Positions 9,343-18,893 of a DNA stretch of 64,000 nucleotides are shown one piece after another. Below the pieces are notes generated by a model. It ran no database searches and was not told the origin of the DNA. It saw nothing but the letters and a program-made list of their open reading frames with translations. The position numbers and the translations under genes were made by a program. The stretch's first letter is position 1; each line of letters begins with the position of its first letter. The DNA is taken from IMG/VR virus record IMGVR_UViG_3300020450_000017, positions 1 through 64,000 of that record. One strand, 5' to 3'. Source of the stretch: a virus.

Positions 9343-12300
9343 GTATTTTTAAAGAAACATTTAGAGGGTTTGTTAAAAATCAACTTGGTGTTAGAAGACA
9401 AATACAAGCCCAATCCGTTAAAGATAATAACGCTTTAGTATGGCAACAGACTAAACAATGTGTTATAAGGGCTACTTCTTTAGTTGATTATAACCAAGAT
9501 ATAAACATTAGTTTAAATGAAGGATTTGAATCTTTAAATGGTTCACAATTATCTAAAAGATTTGTTTTACAAGGAGGTATAGGATTTAAAGGAGGTATTA
9601 ATGGTGCATATGGAGATCCATTATTAGCTTCCGAAGGAGATAATATTGAAGGCTATGGACAAGTTCCAATGCCTGGAATTACATCTTTAGACATTGAAAC
9701 TAAAACAGCATACGGTTCTTTACGTTCAGCTAAACTTAGTTTTGTAGTCCATAGTTTACGCCAATTAGAAATTATGGAGTTATTATACCTACGTCCTGGT
9801 TACCCTTTAGTAATAGAGTGGGGATGGAGTCCTTATATAGATAATAGTAATTCTATAATTAGTAATCTTCCAACAATAGCTGAAATCTTAGAAACTGATG
9901 GTGTTGATTTATTTTCAAAAAATATTACCCAAAATGATCTCTATAAAGCTATAAATCAATTAAGAATAGACTCTAATGGTAATGCTGATGGATTTTTAGG
10001 GTTTATAAATAATTTTGGTTTTAAAGCTCGCCCAGATGGGGGTTTTGATTGTTATTGTGAAATATCTTCTATGGGGGAATCTTTAGATAGTTTAAAAATA
10101 ATTCCTTTTAAAATCCCTGGTCCTGAAAACCTCCCAGTAGAGTTTGTTGTAGAAGAAACAGATGAAGAAATTAAAAAACCTGATGCTGTAAAAGCTATAA
10201 TATTACTTTTATTAAAATACGCTGAAAAACTAGATACGGACTCGGTAAGTAAACCAGGTTTTTGGAATGATGTAGATAATTCTAGTGACGTAACTGAGGC
10301 CGTTATAAATGACATAAAACAAAACTTTCCGTTACTACAAAAATTTACATCTCCACTAGAAAAACAATTAGCATTAGATAATTTTATTTTACGTAAAGAT
10401 CAAGAAATCCAATCTGCTGCTTTTAATAGCTTTATTAATACCTCTTATATAAGATGGGATTTATTTGCATGGCTTTTATCTGAATATGCTATACCTAAGA
10501 ACGAAAAGGGAGAAGTTACAGTAGAAGTTAATACTGTAAGATTTATACCTGATGGAAATAATCCCCCTAAAGTAGACCCTTTATATTATGTTCAATTTAA
10601 TAATTCAGATAATAAAACCCAATTAGATATAAGCTGTGACCCAGCTATATGTTTATTACCTCATATGTTTGCAGATGAATCTTTAGGAGATACTTTATCA
10701 TCTGAGACCGGTTGGGGAAGATTTTGGGAAGGGGCTTGGGACTTAGTTGAAGGAAGTAACGCTTATCTAGCTAGGGGTTTTAGAACAGCATTTACAGGCG
10801 GTCCTACAAGCACTGTTGCTTTTGATAGTAATGGGGAACAAAACCAAAATTTTATAGGAGGTATCTTTTTGAATATAAGAAATTTGATGAAAGCATATGA
10901 TGCTACTATTAGAGACCAAGAAGATCCGGATTTAGGCAGTTTTATAAAAAAAGTATGGGATGATGTAAATATAGCTTGTCCTATGCATAATTTTATTTTT
11001 AAAGTAGATAATGATTTCCCTAACCAAGCATATATTATAGATTTACCAGTTGATCACCAAGATGTAGCTAATATAGAAGAAATTTTTGAAGTGCCAGTAC
11101 AGGCAAAAGATAGTATAGTTAGAGACTATAATTTAGAAGCTAAAATACCAGACGCTTTAAAGTCTACTATAGCTATTCATGCTCAGGATCCTGGTGATCC
11201 CCAAGATATAGAAGATGTAACCTTTAATGCTTTTAATAGAGCTATAAAAAATAGGTTATTTTATGGAGATTCTAATGACCCCAGTGTTAGAACTACTTTT
11301 GAAAGCCCTTTAGCTAAATTAAAAAGGGATAGACAAGAAAGTATGGTAGCTTTTAATAAATTAAAAAGAACATATTTTGAAACCATTAATGGGGCAGAAA
11401 ATAGTAATATTGAAGATTCTACATCTCAAATAGATGATTTAAAAACTGCTTTAAAAAAAGCTCAAACTAACGTTATGCAAGAGTATAACTTAGAAACTAA
11501 AGAAACTAATGCATCATCAGTAATTCCTTTAGAATTTAGTATGACTTTAGATGGTATTTCTGGCATAGTAATAGGTAATGTATTTAAAATTGATACTACT
11601 AGATTACCTAGAGCATATAGAGGTAATGTAGAAGGTGGTGCTAATATAGGATTTGTAGTATTTGGAGAAAGTCAAAAAATAAACGCAGGACAAGACTGGA
11701 CAACTGATATTAATGGCAAAATGATTATATTACCTGGTGAAAATTATGGAATTGAAAAACCAGATTCTAATAATTTTGATGAAAGCGAACCTATATATTT
11801 TGATGAAGATTTAAGAGGTAATGAGGATTTTGAAATCAGCGATGAACAAACACTTATAGATCCCGGTTTAGATAGTGTATCTGTAGGAGACCAAATTTAC
11901 GTTAAAATAAATGGAGTATTTGATAGTGATGGTAATATTATATTTAATGACTCTAATGGAAATCCACAAGGGTATACTTATATTAGAGAAGAACCTCGCG
12001 TAGATAATGATACTGGTTTCTTTGATTTAGATGATAATATTATAGGTGCTATAAAACCTGGTAATAAAGGTTTATTATTAGGAACTGTAACTGAAATTGC
12101 TAATCAAGGGGTTACTGGAGTTTTAGGAGAAAGAGAAGTAATTTGGTATAAGTTTAACATGGACGAAAATACTTTCTCAAGTGGTGAATATGTAGATGAA
12201 TTTACTAATAAAGGAGCAGGTAAAGGTGATGGAGATTTTATTAGTGATAGCAAAGGAAAACGACAGGGGTGGGTAAGGATAGATGTAGTCCAGACAATAC

Positions 12301-12833
12301 CTGAATCTACACGCTCTACTACTAACCCACCGCCACCACCACCACCAACTAATAGTAATACACCTAATGCTGATAGACTAAGGGCAGCACTTAATCAATT
12401 TGGATACAAAGAAAAGGGAGAAGAACTTTCTAATGGGGGCGATATAACCCCTGAAATGGCAGATTATACTATAGCCGTATTTAGAAAAATAAAACGCAAA
12501 ATGCCCGATTTAAAAATCAGAGCTACTGGAGGTAATGATCAATATCACCAAGGCTTATCTTATCGTAGCCGACATAAAGATGGAAGGGCAGTTGATTTTA
12601 CAATTTCCCCTGCAACTGAAACTAATATAAGAAAAGTAGATAAAATATTACGGGGTTTTTCGGCAGGTGAAAATGATTTAGCACGTTTTATAAATGAATA
12701 CGATGATCCCACTAAAGCAGCAACCGGAAAACATTTCCACATGTCATGGGGTAAAGGAACTGAAGCATCATCAACTATAAGGGAATCTATAGCTCAAGCA
12801 GATAGAGGTGAAATAGAAGAATATAGAATATAA
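9339..12833 (+). CDS. Large baseplate hub-like protein with C-terminal M15-type peptidase
   Basis: 1164 residues. The N-terminal part includes RPGYPLVIEWGWSPYI (about residues 150-165), a block seen in unnamed structural proteins of marine T4-like phages. A polyproline linker near residue 996 leads to a domain at about 1010-1150 with SRHKDGRAVDF and GKHFHMSW. H1079, D1086 and H1132/H1134 fit the zinc ligands and active site of M15 / VanY-type D,D-peptidases, which cut peptidoglycan cross-links. The layout parallels the T4 hub, where gp5 carries a lysozyme domain. The peptidase role is well supported; the hub position is inferred from neighbours. Confidence 0.75.
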   Translation: MSIFKETFRGFVKNQLGVRRQIQAQSVKDNNALVWQQTKQCVIRATSLVDYNQDINISLNEGFESLNGSQLSKRFVLQGGIGFKGGINGAYGDPLLASEGDNIEGYGQVPMPGITSLDIETKTAYGSLRSAKLSFVVHSLRQLEIMELLYLRPGYPLVIEWGWSPYIDNSNSIISNLPTIAEILETDGVDLFSKNITQNDLYKAINQLRIDSNGNADGFLGFINNFGFKARPDGGFDCYCEISSMGESLDSLKIIPFKIPGPENLPVEFVVEETDEEIKKPDAVKAIILLLLKYAEKLDTDSVSKPGFWNDVDNSSDVTEAVINDIKQNFPLLQKFTSPLEKQLALDNFILRKDQEIQSAAFNSFINTSYIRWDLFAWLLSEYAIPKNEKGEVTVEVNTVRFIPDGNNPPKVDPLYYVQFNNSDNKTQLDISCDPAICLLPHMFADESLGDTLSSETGWGRFWEGAWDLVEGSNAYLARGFRTAFTGGPTSTVAFDSNGEQNQNFIGGIFLNIRNLMKAYDATIRDQEDPDLGSFIKKVWDDVNIACPMHNFIFKVDNDFPNQAYIIDLPVDHQDVANIEEIFEVPVQAKDSIVRDYNLEAKIPDALKSTIAIHAQDPGDPQDIEDVTFNAFNRAIKNRLFYGDSNDPSVRTTFESPLAKLKRDRQESMVAFNKLKRTYFETINGAENSNIEDSTSQIDDLKTALKKAQTNVMQEYNLETKETNASSVIPLEFSMTLDGISGIVIGNVFKIDTTRLPRAYRGNVEGGANIGFVVFGESQKINAGQDWTTDINGKMIILPGENYGIEKPDSNNFDESEPIYFDEDLRGNEDFEISDEQTLIDPGLDSVSVGDQIYVKINGVFDSDGNIIFNDSNGNPQGYTYIREEPRVDNDTGFFDLDDNIIGAIKPGNKGLLLGTVTEIANQGVTGVLGEREVIWYKFNMDENTFSSGEYVDEFTNKGAGKGDGDFISDSKGKRQGWVRIDVVQTIPESTRSTTNPPPPPPPTNSNTPNADRLRAALNQFGYKEKGEELSNGGDITPEMADYTIAVFRKIKRKMPDLKIRATGGNDQYHQGLSYRSRHKDGRAVDFTISPATETNIRKVDKILRGFSAGENDLARFINEYDDPTKAATGKHFHMSWGKGTEASSTIRESIAQADRGEIEEYRI

Positions 12834-13711
12834 TGGCATTTATACCTAAAAATAAAGTTAAATTTTTATCTACCAAAGGGAAAGAACTATATAACCCTAA
12901 AACCCAAAAAGAATACATTGGGGATTATATACAGTATGGAACTAAATTTTTTAAAGGAAATAACATAGCTAATTTAGGTGATGAATTAAAACTTATAGAT
13001 CAAGTATCTAAAAACTTAGATGCTTCTAAAACAAGTCAAATATACCACGTTTTAAATAAACCTTATTATAATAAAGCTAAACAACGAAAGCAACCACCTA
13101 ATAATAAACCTACACCAACAGAAGAAGATTATACTAAAGGCTATTTTTATAGGTACTTTGCAAAGAGAAAAAATTCCCCTACTAGCTTATACGAAATTAA
13201 TAAAACTGTTTATAAAGAATTAATTCAAGGGAAATATAATAATACATTATATTTGCCCGGTAGAATCCTATGGTCCTTAGAAGATGAAACAATAAATAAT
13301 GTTAATATATTAAAAGCCGAAAAAAATTATCCAGGAATAGGATATTTATTTGGTAATATTTTAGAATATATTTTCTTTGCTAGAGATATGGAAGCAGGAA
13401 CAGATTCAGGAACTGAAAATCTTATCGCTCAAGAAGGTGAATTAGTATACCTTGATGGTACTCCTTTTCCCGCGGGAGAAAAATACCATATTCATCCTAA
13501 TAAAGGACCTATGGAAGGGGGTAAACACATTTCAGAACCCCATTCTCGTTTAAGATACACAAATCCAGGATCTTCAATACAACCAACATCTAATGTAACA
13601 CCTCAATCACCTCAACCTAGTATGAGCACATATTCTCCAACTACACCACAGGTTAATATTAGTTCATCACCTAATTTAGGAGGAGGAGGTGGAGGAGGTG
13701 GCTCTTACTAA
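12833..13711 (+). CDS. Unknown virion-associated protein with Gly-rich tail
   Basis: 292 residues, TAATG-coupled to the hub-like gene and last in the tail block. I do not recognise a named family. A segment near residue 200 (LVYLDGTPFPAGEKYHIHPNKG, then PHSRL) resembles a short unnamed domain found in structural proteins of marine phages. The C-terminal 70 residues are Pro/Ser/Thr-rich and end in a run of glycines, so are probably flexible. A structural role is inferred from position only. Confidence 0.6.
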   Translation: MAFIPKNKVKFLSTKGKELYNPKTQKEYIGDYIQYGTKFFKGNNIANLGDELKLIDQVSKNLDASKTSQIYHVLNKPYYNKAKQRKQPPNNKPTPTEEDYTKGYFYRYFAKRKNSPTSLYEINKTVYKELIQGKYNNTLYLPGRILWSLEDETINNVNILKAEKNYPGIGYLFGNILEYIFFARDMEAGTDSGTENLIAQEGELVYLDGTPFPAGEKYHIHPNKGPMEGGKHISEPHSRLRYTNPGSSIQPTSNVTPQSPQPSMSTYSPTTPQVNISSSPNLGGGGGGGGSY

Positions 13712-13732
13712 ATTTGTTTGTATATTTAAGGT

Positions 13733-15058
13733 ATGTACTACCTTATAGAAACGCAAGATCAATTAAAAAGATTTTTTAGTGATGAGGGTAGTGAATGCTA
13801 CCTACAATTTATTACTAATAATGATAATGTACACCCTAAATTACAATCGTTAAGTGCCCTTTATATCTATTCGTTTAGTAAGGAGAAAGGATTTATTATT
13901 AATTTAAACCATCCTGAGGCATTTGAGCTTGAATTACCAATAAGTTATTTAAAATCTTATACAAACATATTTGTAAAAGAAAAAATAAAAAGCTTACTAT
14001 ACATCCCTACACTTCCTTATACGGATATACAAAGTATATACTACTTACTAAAAAATGAACCACTAGAGGGATTACCTAAAACGGGCACTCACACGTTCTA
14101 TGAGCGCAAATATGGCGCGAATAACGTGAATAAAATCATTCCACTTGCAAAACACTATGAGGCGTTGGAGGAGGAATTTAATGCGATTTACCCGTATATA
14201 CTTAATTATAAGAGTGAGGAATCAAATAGGTGGTATAACGAAATATTAACTCCTACATTAGCAAAAATGGTAAGTGAGGGCTTTAAAACTAATAAGGAGT
14301 TTAAAAAACACTTTGACATAAATGAGAAATTTAGCATTAATGAAAATAAGATTTACGGATGGTATAATTTTTGCACAACAACAGGACGCCCTACAAACAA
14401 CTTTAATAGCGTTAATTTCTCAGCTTTAAAACACGATACAGGTGAGCGAGATGGCTTTGAAGCAGATAATGATTTACTAATTGAAATGGATTTTGAGGGT
14501 TACCACCCACGAATTATAGCGCGTTTATCAGGAGGTAAATTAGATAAAAGCGAATCAGTTCATATACAAATGGCAAAAATGTATTTTGATACTGAAGAGG
14601 TAGATGCTAAAATGTATAAGCAAAGTAAGGAACTAACATTCCAACAAATGTATGGTGGGATAAATCGTAAATATCTTAAATACGAATATTTTAATAAAGC
14701 ACAACAATTTATAAACACATTATGGAGTGAGTTTAACACTAAAGGTTATGTTAAAACTGTAATTGCGAGACGCAAGCTTTTAAAAAGCAATTATAAAAAC
14801 ATGACACCTCAAAAACTATTTAATTATTATATCCAAGCATTTGAAACGGAGTATAATTTTACAATGTTATCTAGATTATTTAAGTTACTTGAGGGTAAAA
14901 AAAGTAAGATAATCTTATATGTGTATGACTCTATACTAATAGATTTTGCGGTCGAAGATGGTAAAGAAACACTTCAATCAATTAGGTCAATAGTTTCGTC
15001 TGATTTTCCAATTAAAATTAAAAAAGGATATATATACTCTTCTTTGAAGGACATTTGA
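13733..15058 (+). CDS. Family A DNA polymerase-like protein
   Basis: 441 residues. The motifs of Pol I-type polymerases occur in order: TTTGRP with R219, motif A MDFEGYHPRIIARLSG with D253, motif B K299-x3-F303-x3-Y307-G308, and motif C YVYDSILIDF with D399. Both metal-binding aspartates are present, so activity is plausible. It is shorter than the Klenow fragment (about 605), and the first 180 residues show no clear exonuclease motifs. The phage also has a family B replicase, so this is a second polymerase. GAG codons are commoner than in neighbouring genes, which hints at separate origin. TTTG-TATATTTAAG lies just upstream. Confidence 0.82.
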   Translation: MYYLIETQDQLKRFFSDEGSECYLQFITNNDNVHPKLQSLSALYIYSFSKEKGFIINLNHPEAFELELPISYLKSYTNIFVKEKIKSLLYIPTLPYTDIQSIYYLLKNEPLEGLPKTGTHTFYERKYGANNVNKIIPLAKHYEALEEEFNAIYPYILNYKSEESNRWYNEILTPTLAKMVSEGFKTNKEFKKHFDINEKFSINENKIYGWYNFCTTTGRPTNNFNSVNFSALKHDTGERDGFEADNDLLIEMDFEGYHPRIIARLSGGKLDKSESVHIQMAKMYFDTEEVDAKMYKQSKELTFQQMYGGINRKYLKYEYFNKAQQFINTLWSEFNTKGYVKTVIARRKLLKSNYKNMTPQKLFNYYIQAFETEYNFTMLSRLFKLLEGKKSKIILYVYDSILIDFAVEDGKETLQSIRSIVSSDFPIKIKKGYIYSSLKDI

Positions 15059-15091
15059 TATTTATTACAGAATAACACAATATATACTCAA

Positions 15092-15481
15092 ATGAACAAT
15101 AAACTTTATTGCACCTTTCTGCAAGATGAAGGGGTAAATGAAGTTGTAGAAAGAATTTTAGAGGAGCACGATATATTATTTAATAAGATTTTTGTTCTAG
15201 TTGCATTAGATGACAATAAAACAATGTTAACCTATAATATAGACGGACCAGTCTACAACCTACAATTGCCAAATACAATTCTTGTACATAGGAAAAAACA
15301 AACTAATACATTATACACTATAAATGCTTTAAATGAAGTAATAAGATACTTAAATAATGGTGTTTTAGATACTACGTATCAGGTGGATTGGACACGGTTT
15401 CGAAATTGCTTATTATTAACACGTCCTGGTGGATTTAAAAAGGTAAAAACACGTTTAAAAACTATAATTGAAGTAGAATGA
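15092..15481 (+). CDS. Hypothetical protein
   Basis: 129 residues, not recognised. Mixed alpha/beta composition without signal peptide, membrane segment or clear motif. It follows the Pol A-like gene after 33 bases that include TATTTATTA, and overlaps the next gene through ATGA, so the two are probably co-translated. Confidence 0.6.
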   Translation: MNNKLYCTFLQDEGVNEVVERILEEHDILFNKIFVLVALDDNKTMLTYNIDGPVYNLQLPNTILVHRKKQTNTLYTINALNEVIRYLNNGVLDTTYQVDWTRFRNCLLLTRPGGFKKVKTRLKTIIEVE

Positions 15482-16032
15482 AACTAAAAAAATTACTCAA
15501 CGAAGCTATAGATGATGCAGGGGTAAAAGAATGCCCTACAGCAACACAAGATTTACGTGTTAATACACTTAATCGTGATAGAGCTATTACTACACCCTTT
15601 ATTATGTATGGTCCCTTAAATGTTGAGGAACCAGGTGATTATTGGGAAAAAATAGCTAAAAAATGGGGAACTACAGAAAAAGCAGCATTTAAATCTAGAT
15701 GTGCTAATTGTGTTGCCTTTGATATTTCTCCACGAATGTTAGATTGTATACCTGGTTCTGTTTCCGAACCTGTAGAAGAACCCGGGGCTCAAAAAGATAT
15801 AGAAAAAGCTTTTTCTGATAGACCAGTAGTTGGTGAACTTGTTAAAAAGGGTGTATTAGGTTACTGTTGGATGCACCAATTTAAATGCCACTCAGCACGT
15901 GCCTGTAATACATGGGCTGCAGGTGGTCCTATAAATAAAGACGAAAATTCGTATGATTGGCAAAGGCGTAATTTAAAGGCTGCACTAAATCCCGATCCTA
16001 TACAATCTGAAGAAGAAGTATATGCTGAATAA
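15478..16032 (+). CDS. Cysteine-rich hypothetical protein
   Basis: 184 residues. After an N-terminal helix (MKLKKLLNEAIDDAG) come clustered cysteines: CANC, a lone Cys in RMLDC, then CWMHQFKCHSARAC. These could bind zinc or an Fe-S cluster. Similar unnamed proteins occur in marine T4-like phages. The N-terminal helix resembles those of several small proteins at the far end of the window. It lies directly before a cysteine synthase gene. Function unknown; the metal site is inferred. Confidence 0.65.
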   Translation: MKLKKLLNEAIDDAGVKECPTATQDLRVNTLNRDRAITTPFIMYGPLNVEEPGDYWEKIAKKWGTTEKAAFKSRCANCVAFDISPRMLDCIPGSVSEPVEEPGAQKDIEKAFSDRPVVGELVKKGVLGYCWMHQFKCHSARACNTWAAGGPINKDENSYDWQRRNLKAALNPDPIQSEEEVYAE

Positions 16033-16049
16033 TTTAAAGAAAAAAGGTT

Positions 16050-16928
16050 ATGTTATTATTAGATACGGTAGGCAATACTCCCCTACTAAAATTTGAGTTC
16101 CCAAATGGTACTCTATGGGGTAAAGCAGAGTTTTTAAACCCAGGAGGATCAGTAAAAGATAGACCTGTAGCATGGATACTTAAAGAAGCTATTCGTACTA
16201 AAAAACTTAAACCTGGAGATACTATAGTTGAAGCTACCTCGGGTAATATGGGTATTTCATTAGCAATGTTTAGTGCTAATTTAGGTTTTAAATGTGTTAT
16301 AGTAATGCCCTCTAATATGAGTAACGAACGTAAAGTTATGTTAAAATCATTTGGTGCTGAGTTAATAGAGGTACCTGCTGGTGACTTTGATGCTGCTATC
16401 TTACTAAGAAATAAATTAGCCAAAGATAATGGTTGGTTTAATTTTAACCAATTCCATAACCCGCTCAATATAGAATCACATTGGTATACTACGGGAATGG
16501 AGATATGCAGAGATATTCCATTTGGCACTTGTGTAGATGCATTTGTTGCTGGAACAGGAACAGGAGGGACAATAATGGGTGCGGGTAAATTTATCCAAAA
16601 CCAGTTTCCTATATGTAAATTAATAGCTTTAGAACCAGCCGAATCACCTGTTATGTCTGGTGGTGAGCCTGGTTTACATGGTATTCAGGGTATTGGTGAT
16701 GGTAGTAAGTTTTTAGTTGATTTAAATGATATCAATCGTATTGAAATAGTACCTACTGAAGAATCAGTTGAAAAATCTAAATCATTAGCTAAAGACTATG
16801 GCTTATTTGTAGGTTTTTCTGCAGCTGCTAATTTTTTAGTTGCAGAAAGGTTAATTGAAGAAGGGTATGCTAAAAATGTAGTTACTATCCTTTGTGATAG
16901 GGGAGAAAGATATTTTAGTTGTTTGTAA
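16050..16928 (+). CDS. cysK: Cysteine synthase (O-acetylserine sulfhydrylase family)
   Basis: 292 residues, a little shorter than bacterial CysK (about 320). It has GNTPLLKF at the N-terminus, NPGGSVKDRP with the PLP lysine at K36, the substrate loop ATSGNMGISLA, and the PLP phosphate-binding GTGTGGTIMG. The enzyme makes cysteine from O-acetylserine and sulfide. The fold also covers CysM and related beta-synthases, so exact substrate is open. As an auxiliary metabolic gene in a phage it could supply cysteine or reduced sulfur during infection. The only close neighbour of note is the Cys-rich gene upstream. Confidence 0.88.
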   Translation: MLLLDTVGNTPLLKFEFPNGTLWGKAEFLNPGGSVKDRPVAWILKEAIRTKKLKPGDTIVEATSGNMGISLAMFSANLGFKCVIVMPSNMSNERKVMLKSFGAELIEVPAGDFDAAILLRNKLAKDNGWFNFNQFHNPLNIESHWYTTGMEICRDIPFGTCVDAFVAGTGTGGTIMGAGKFIQNQFPICKLIALEPAESPVMSGGEPGLHGIQGIGDGSKFLVDLNDINRIEIVPTEESVEKSKSLAKDYGLFVGFSAAANFLVAERLIEEGYAKNVVTILCDRGERYFSCL

Positions 16929-16993
16929 AGGCCCGCTGGTAGAATTTGGATTCCCTGACCTAAGGTATTATATTTACCCAAAATTAAAAGGTC

Positions 16994-17746
16994 ATGAATC
17001 TAGATGAAATTAGAAAGCGCATGGACCGCTTGCAAAATAAGTCCAACGGCAAGTCAAAATCAGACTATAAAGCCAACTTTTGGAAACCACCTAGCGGTGA
17101 GAAATCAGTTATTCGTATTGTGCCCTATAAGCACAATAAAGAAATACCATTTACTGAATTGTATTTCTACTTCGGTATAGACAAACCTAGAATGATGTCA
17201 CTCTCAAATTTTGATGAGTCTGACCCGATTTTGGAGTTTGCATCACAATTACGTAAGTCTAATGACCCAGACAATATGGCATTAGCAAAGAAACTTTATC
17301 CTAAAATGCGTACGTTCGCACCTGTAATTGTTAGAGGTGAGGAAGATAAAGGTGTACGTTTTTGGGAATTTGGTAAGATGGTTTACCAAGAACTCCTTGG
17401 AGTTATGATGGATGAAGATTATGGTGACATTACTGACATTGCTCAGGGACGGGATGTTACCGTAGAAGTTATTCCGGCAGCAGAAACTGGTAAAATGTAC
17501 GACACAACTACTGTTCGTGTTAAGCCAGTTCAGACCCCACTTTCAGATAGTGCCGAAACAGTTGAATCATTCCTTGAAAACCAAAAGAATGTTATTGATT
17601 TATTCAATAAGTACTCATTTGATGAAATGAAGGAATCACTTCAAAAGTACTTAGCACCAAGTGAAGAACAGGAAACGGTAGAGGCAACGTCACCTGTAAA
17701 AGAAAAAGTTGACCTCGATTCTAAAATAGACGATTTATTCGGTTAA
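16994..17746 (+). CDS. Single-stranded DNA-binding protein (T4 gp32-like)
   Basis: 250 residues (T4 gp32: 301). The N-terminus is basic, followed by FWKPPSGEKSVIRIVP (about 29-44), the OB-fold entry typical of gp32 relatives. The tail is acidic and ends in LDSKIDDLFG, as expected for the partner-binding C-terminus. The Cys/His zinc site of T4 gp32 is not seen. It would coat single-stranded DNA in replication and recombination, and sits one base before the UvsX gene. Confidence 0.85.
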   Translation: MNLDEIRKRMDRLQNKSNGKSKSDYKANFWKPPSGEKSVIRIVPYKHNKEIPFTELYFYFGIDKPRMMSLSNFDESDPILEFASQLRKSNDPDNMALAKKLYPKMRTFAPVIVRGEEDKGVRFWEFGKMVYQELLGVMMDEDYGDITDIAQGRDVTVEVIPAAETGKMYDTTTVRVKPVQTPLSDSAETVESFLENQKNVIDLFNKYSFDEMKESLQKYLAPSEEQETVEATSPVKEKVDLDSKIDDLFG

Positions 17747-17747
17747 T

Positions 17748-18893
17748 ATGGCTAAAAAATCCAACAATAAAGCCCTGGATGGGGGAAGTCTTACTGACGA
17801 ACTAGCAATTTCGCTAAATAAAAAGTTCAGTAAAGAATATAATAAAGTTGCTTACTTCCTCAACGGCGGGGATGAATCACCAACAGATGTTACATCTTGG
17901 GTATCTACTGGATGTACACCACTCGACTTGGCGATCTCTAACAGACCAAATGGGGGTTTGCCTGTTAGTAAAATTGTTGAGATTACGGGCCTAGAGCAAA
18001 GCGGTAAATCCCTCCTAGCAGCTCACGTAATTGCTTCTACACAAAAGCAAGACGGTGTGGCAATATACATTGATACTGAATCAGCACTAGATGCACAGTT
18101 CTTAACCGCCATAGGAGTTGATGTTGATAAAATGCTTTACATCCCACTTGATACAATTGAGGATGTTTTTGAAGCAATGGAAGACATCATCGTAAAAATT
18201 CGCGAAAAGAACAAAGATAAACTAGTGACTATTGTAGTAGACTCTGTAGCCGCCGCAACCACGAAAATTGAGTCTGCAGCCGACTACGACAAAGATGGTT
18301 ATGCTACTGCTAAAGCAATCATCATGTCTAAATCAATGCGCAAAATTACTAATTTAATAGGTAAGCAAAAGATCCTGTGTGTATTTACTAATCAGTTACG
18401 TCAAAAACTAAACGCGATGCCGTTTGGAGATCAATATACAACATCAGGAGGTAAAGCGCTCCAATTCCACGCTTCAGTTCGCTTGCGACTCAAAGGAGTA
18501 GGCAAGATTAAAGAGAAAGTTAATGGTGTGGATGAAGTAGTTGGACAGGAAGTTGAATGCGTGGTTGTTAAAAACCGCCTAGGCCCACCTAACCGAAAAG
18601 TTCGTTATAACGTCTTTTACGATTCCGGGATTGATGACATTTATGGTACCTTAAAGTTGCTTAAAGAATACAAAATTGTTAAGCAAGGGGGAGCATGGTA
18701 TAAATACACCACAGCAGATGGAGAAACCCATCAGTTCTTAGCTAAAGAATTTGGAGATTTATTAGAAAGCCACCCCACAGCTAAAGAAGAATTGTATGAA
18801 GCCCTTTGTGAGAAATACATTATGAAGTATCGTCACGAAAAGGAGGATGGTCTAGATCGTGACCCCGAAGAAACCATAACTGAGAATGAGTAA
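17748..18893 (+). CDS. uvsX: RecA-like recombinase (UvsX)
   Basis: 381 residues (T4 UvsX: 391). Walker A is GLEQSGKS at 81-88, a Walker B-like strand TIVVDSVAAA follows, and there are RecA-type segments such as FTNQLRQK and TSGGKALQFHASVRLRL. It forms filaments on single-stranded DNA and drives strand exchange in recombination-dependent replication. Genes 32, uvsX, rnh and 41 are contiguous, forming a replication/recombination operon. The start follows the gp32 stop directly. Confidence 0.93.
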   Translation: MAKKSNNKALDGGSLTDELAISLNKKFSKEYNKVAYFLNGGDESPTDVTSWVSTGCTPLDLAISNRPNGGLPVSKIVEITGLEQSGKSLLAAHVIASTQKQDGVAIYIDTESALDAQFLTAIGVDVDKMLYIPLDTIEDVFEAMEDIIVKIREKNKDKLVTIVVDSVAAATTKIESAADYDKDGYATAKAIIMSKSMRKITNLIGKQKILCVFTNQLRQKLNAMPFGDQYTTSGGKALQFHASVRLRLKGVGKIKEKVNGVDEVVGQEVECVVVKNRLGPPNRKVRYNVFYDSGIDDIYGTLKLLKEYKIVKQGGAWYKYTTADGETHQFLAKEFGDLLESHPTAKEELYEALCEKYIMKYRHEKEDGLDRDPEETITENE

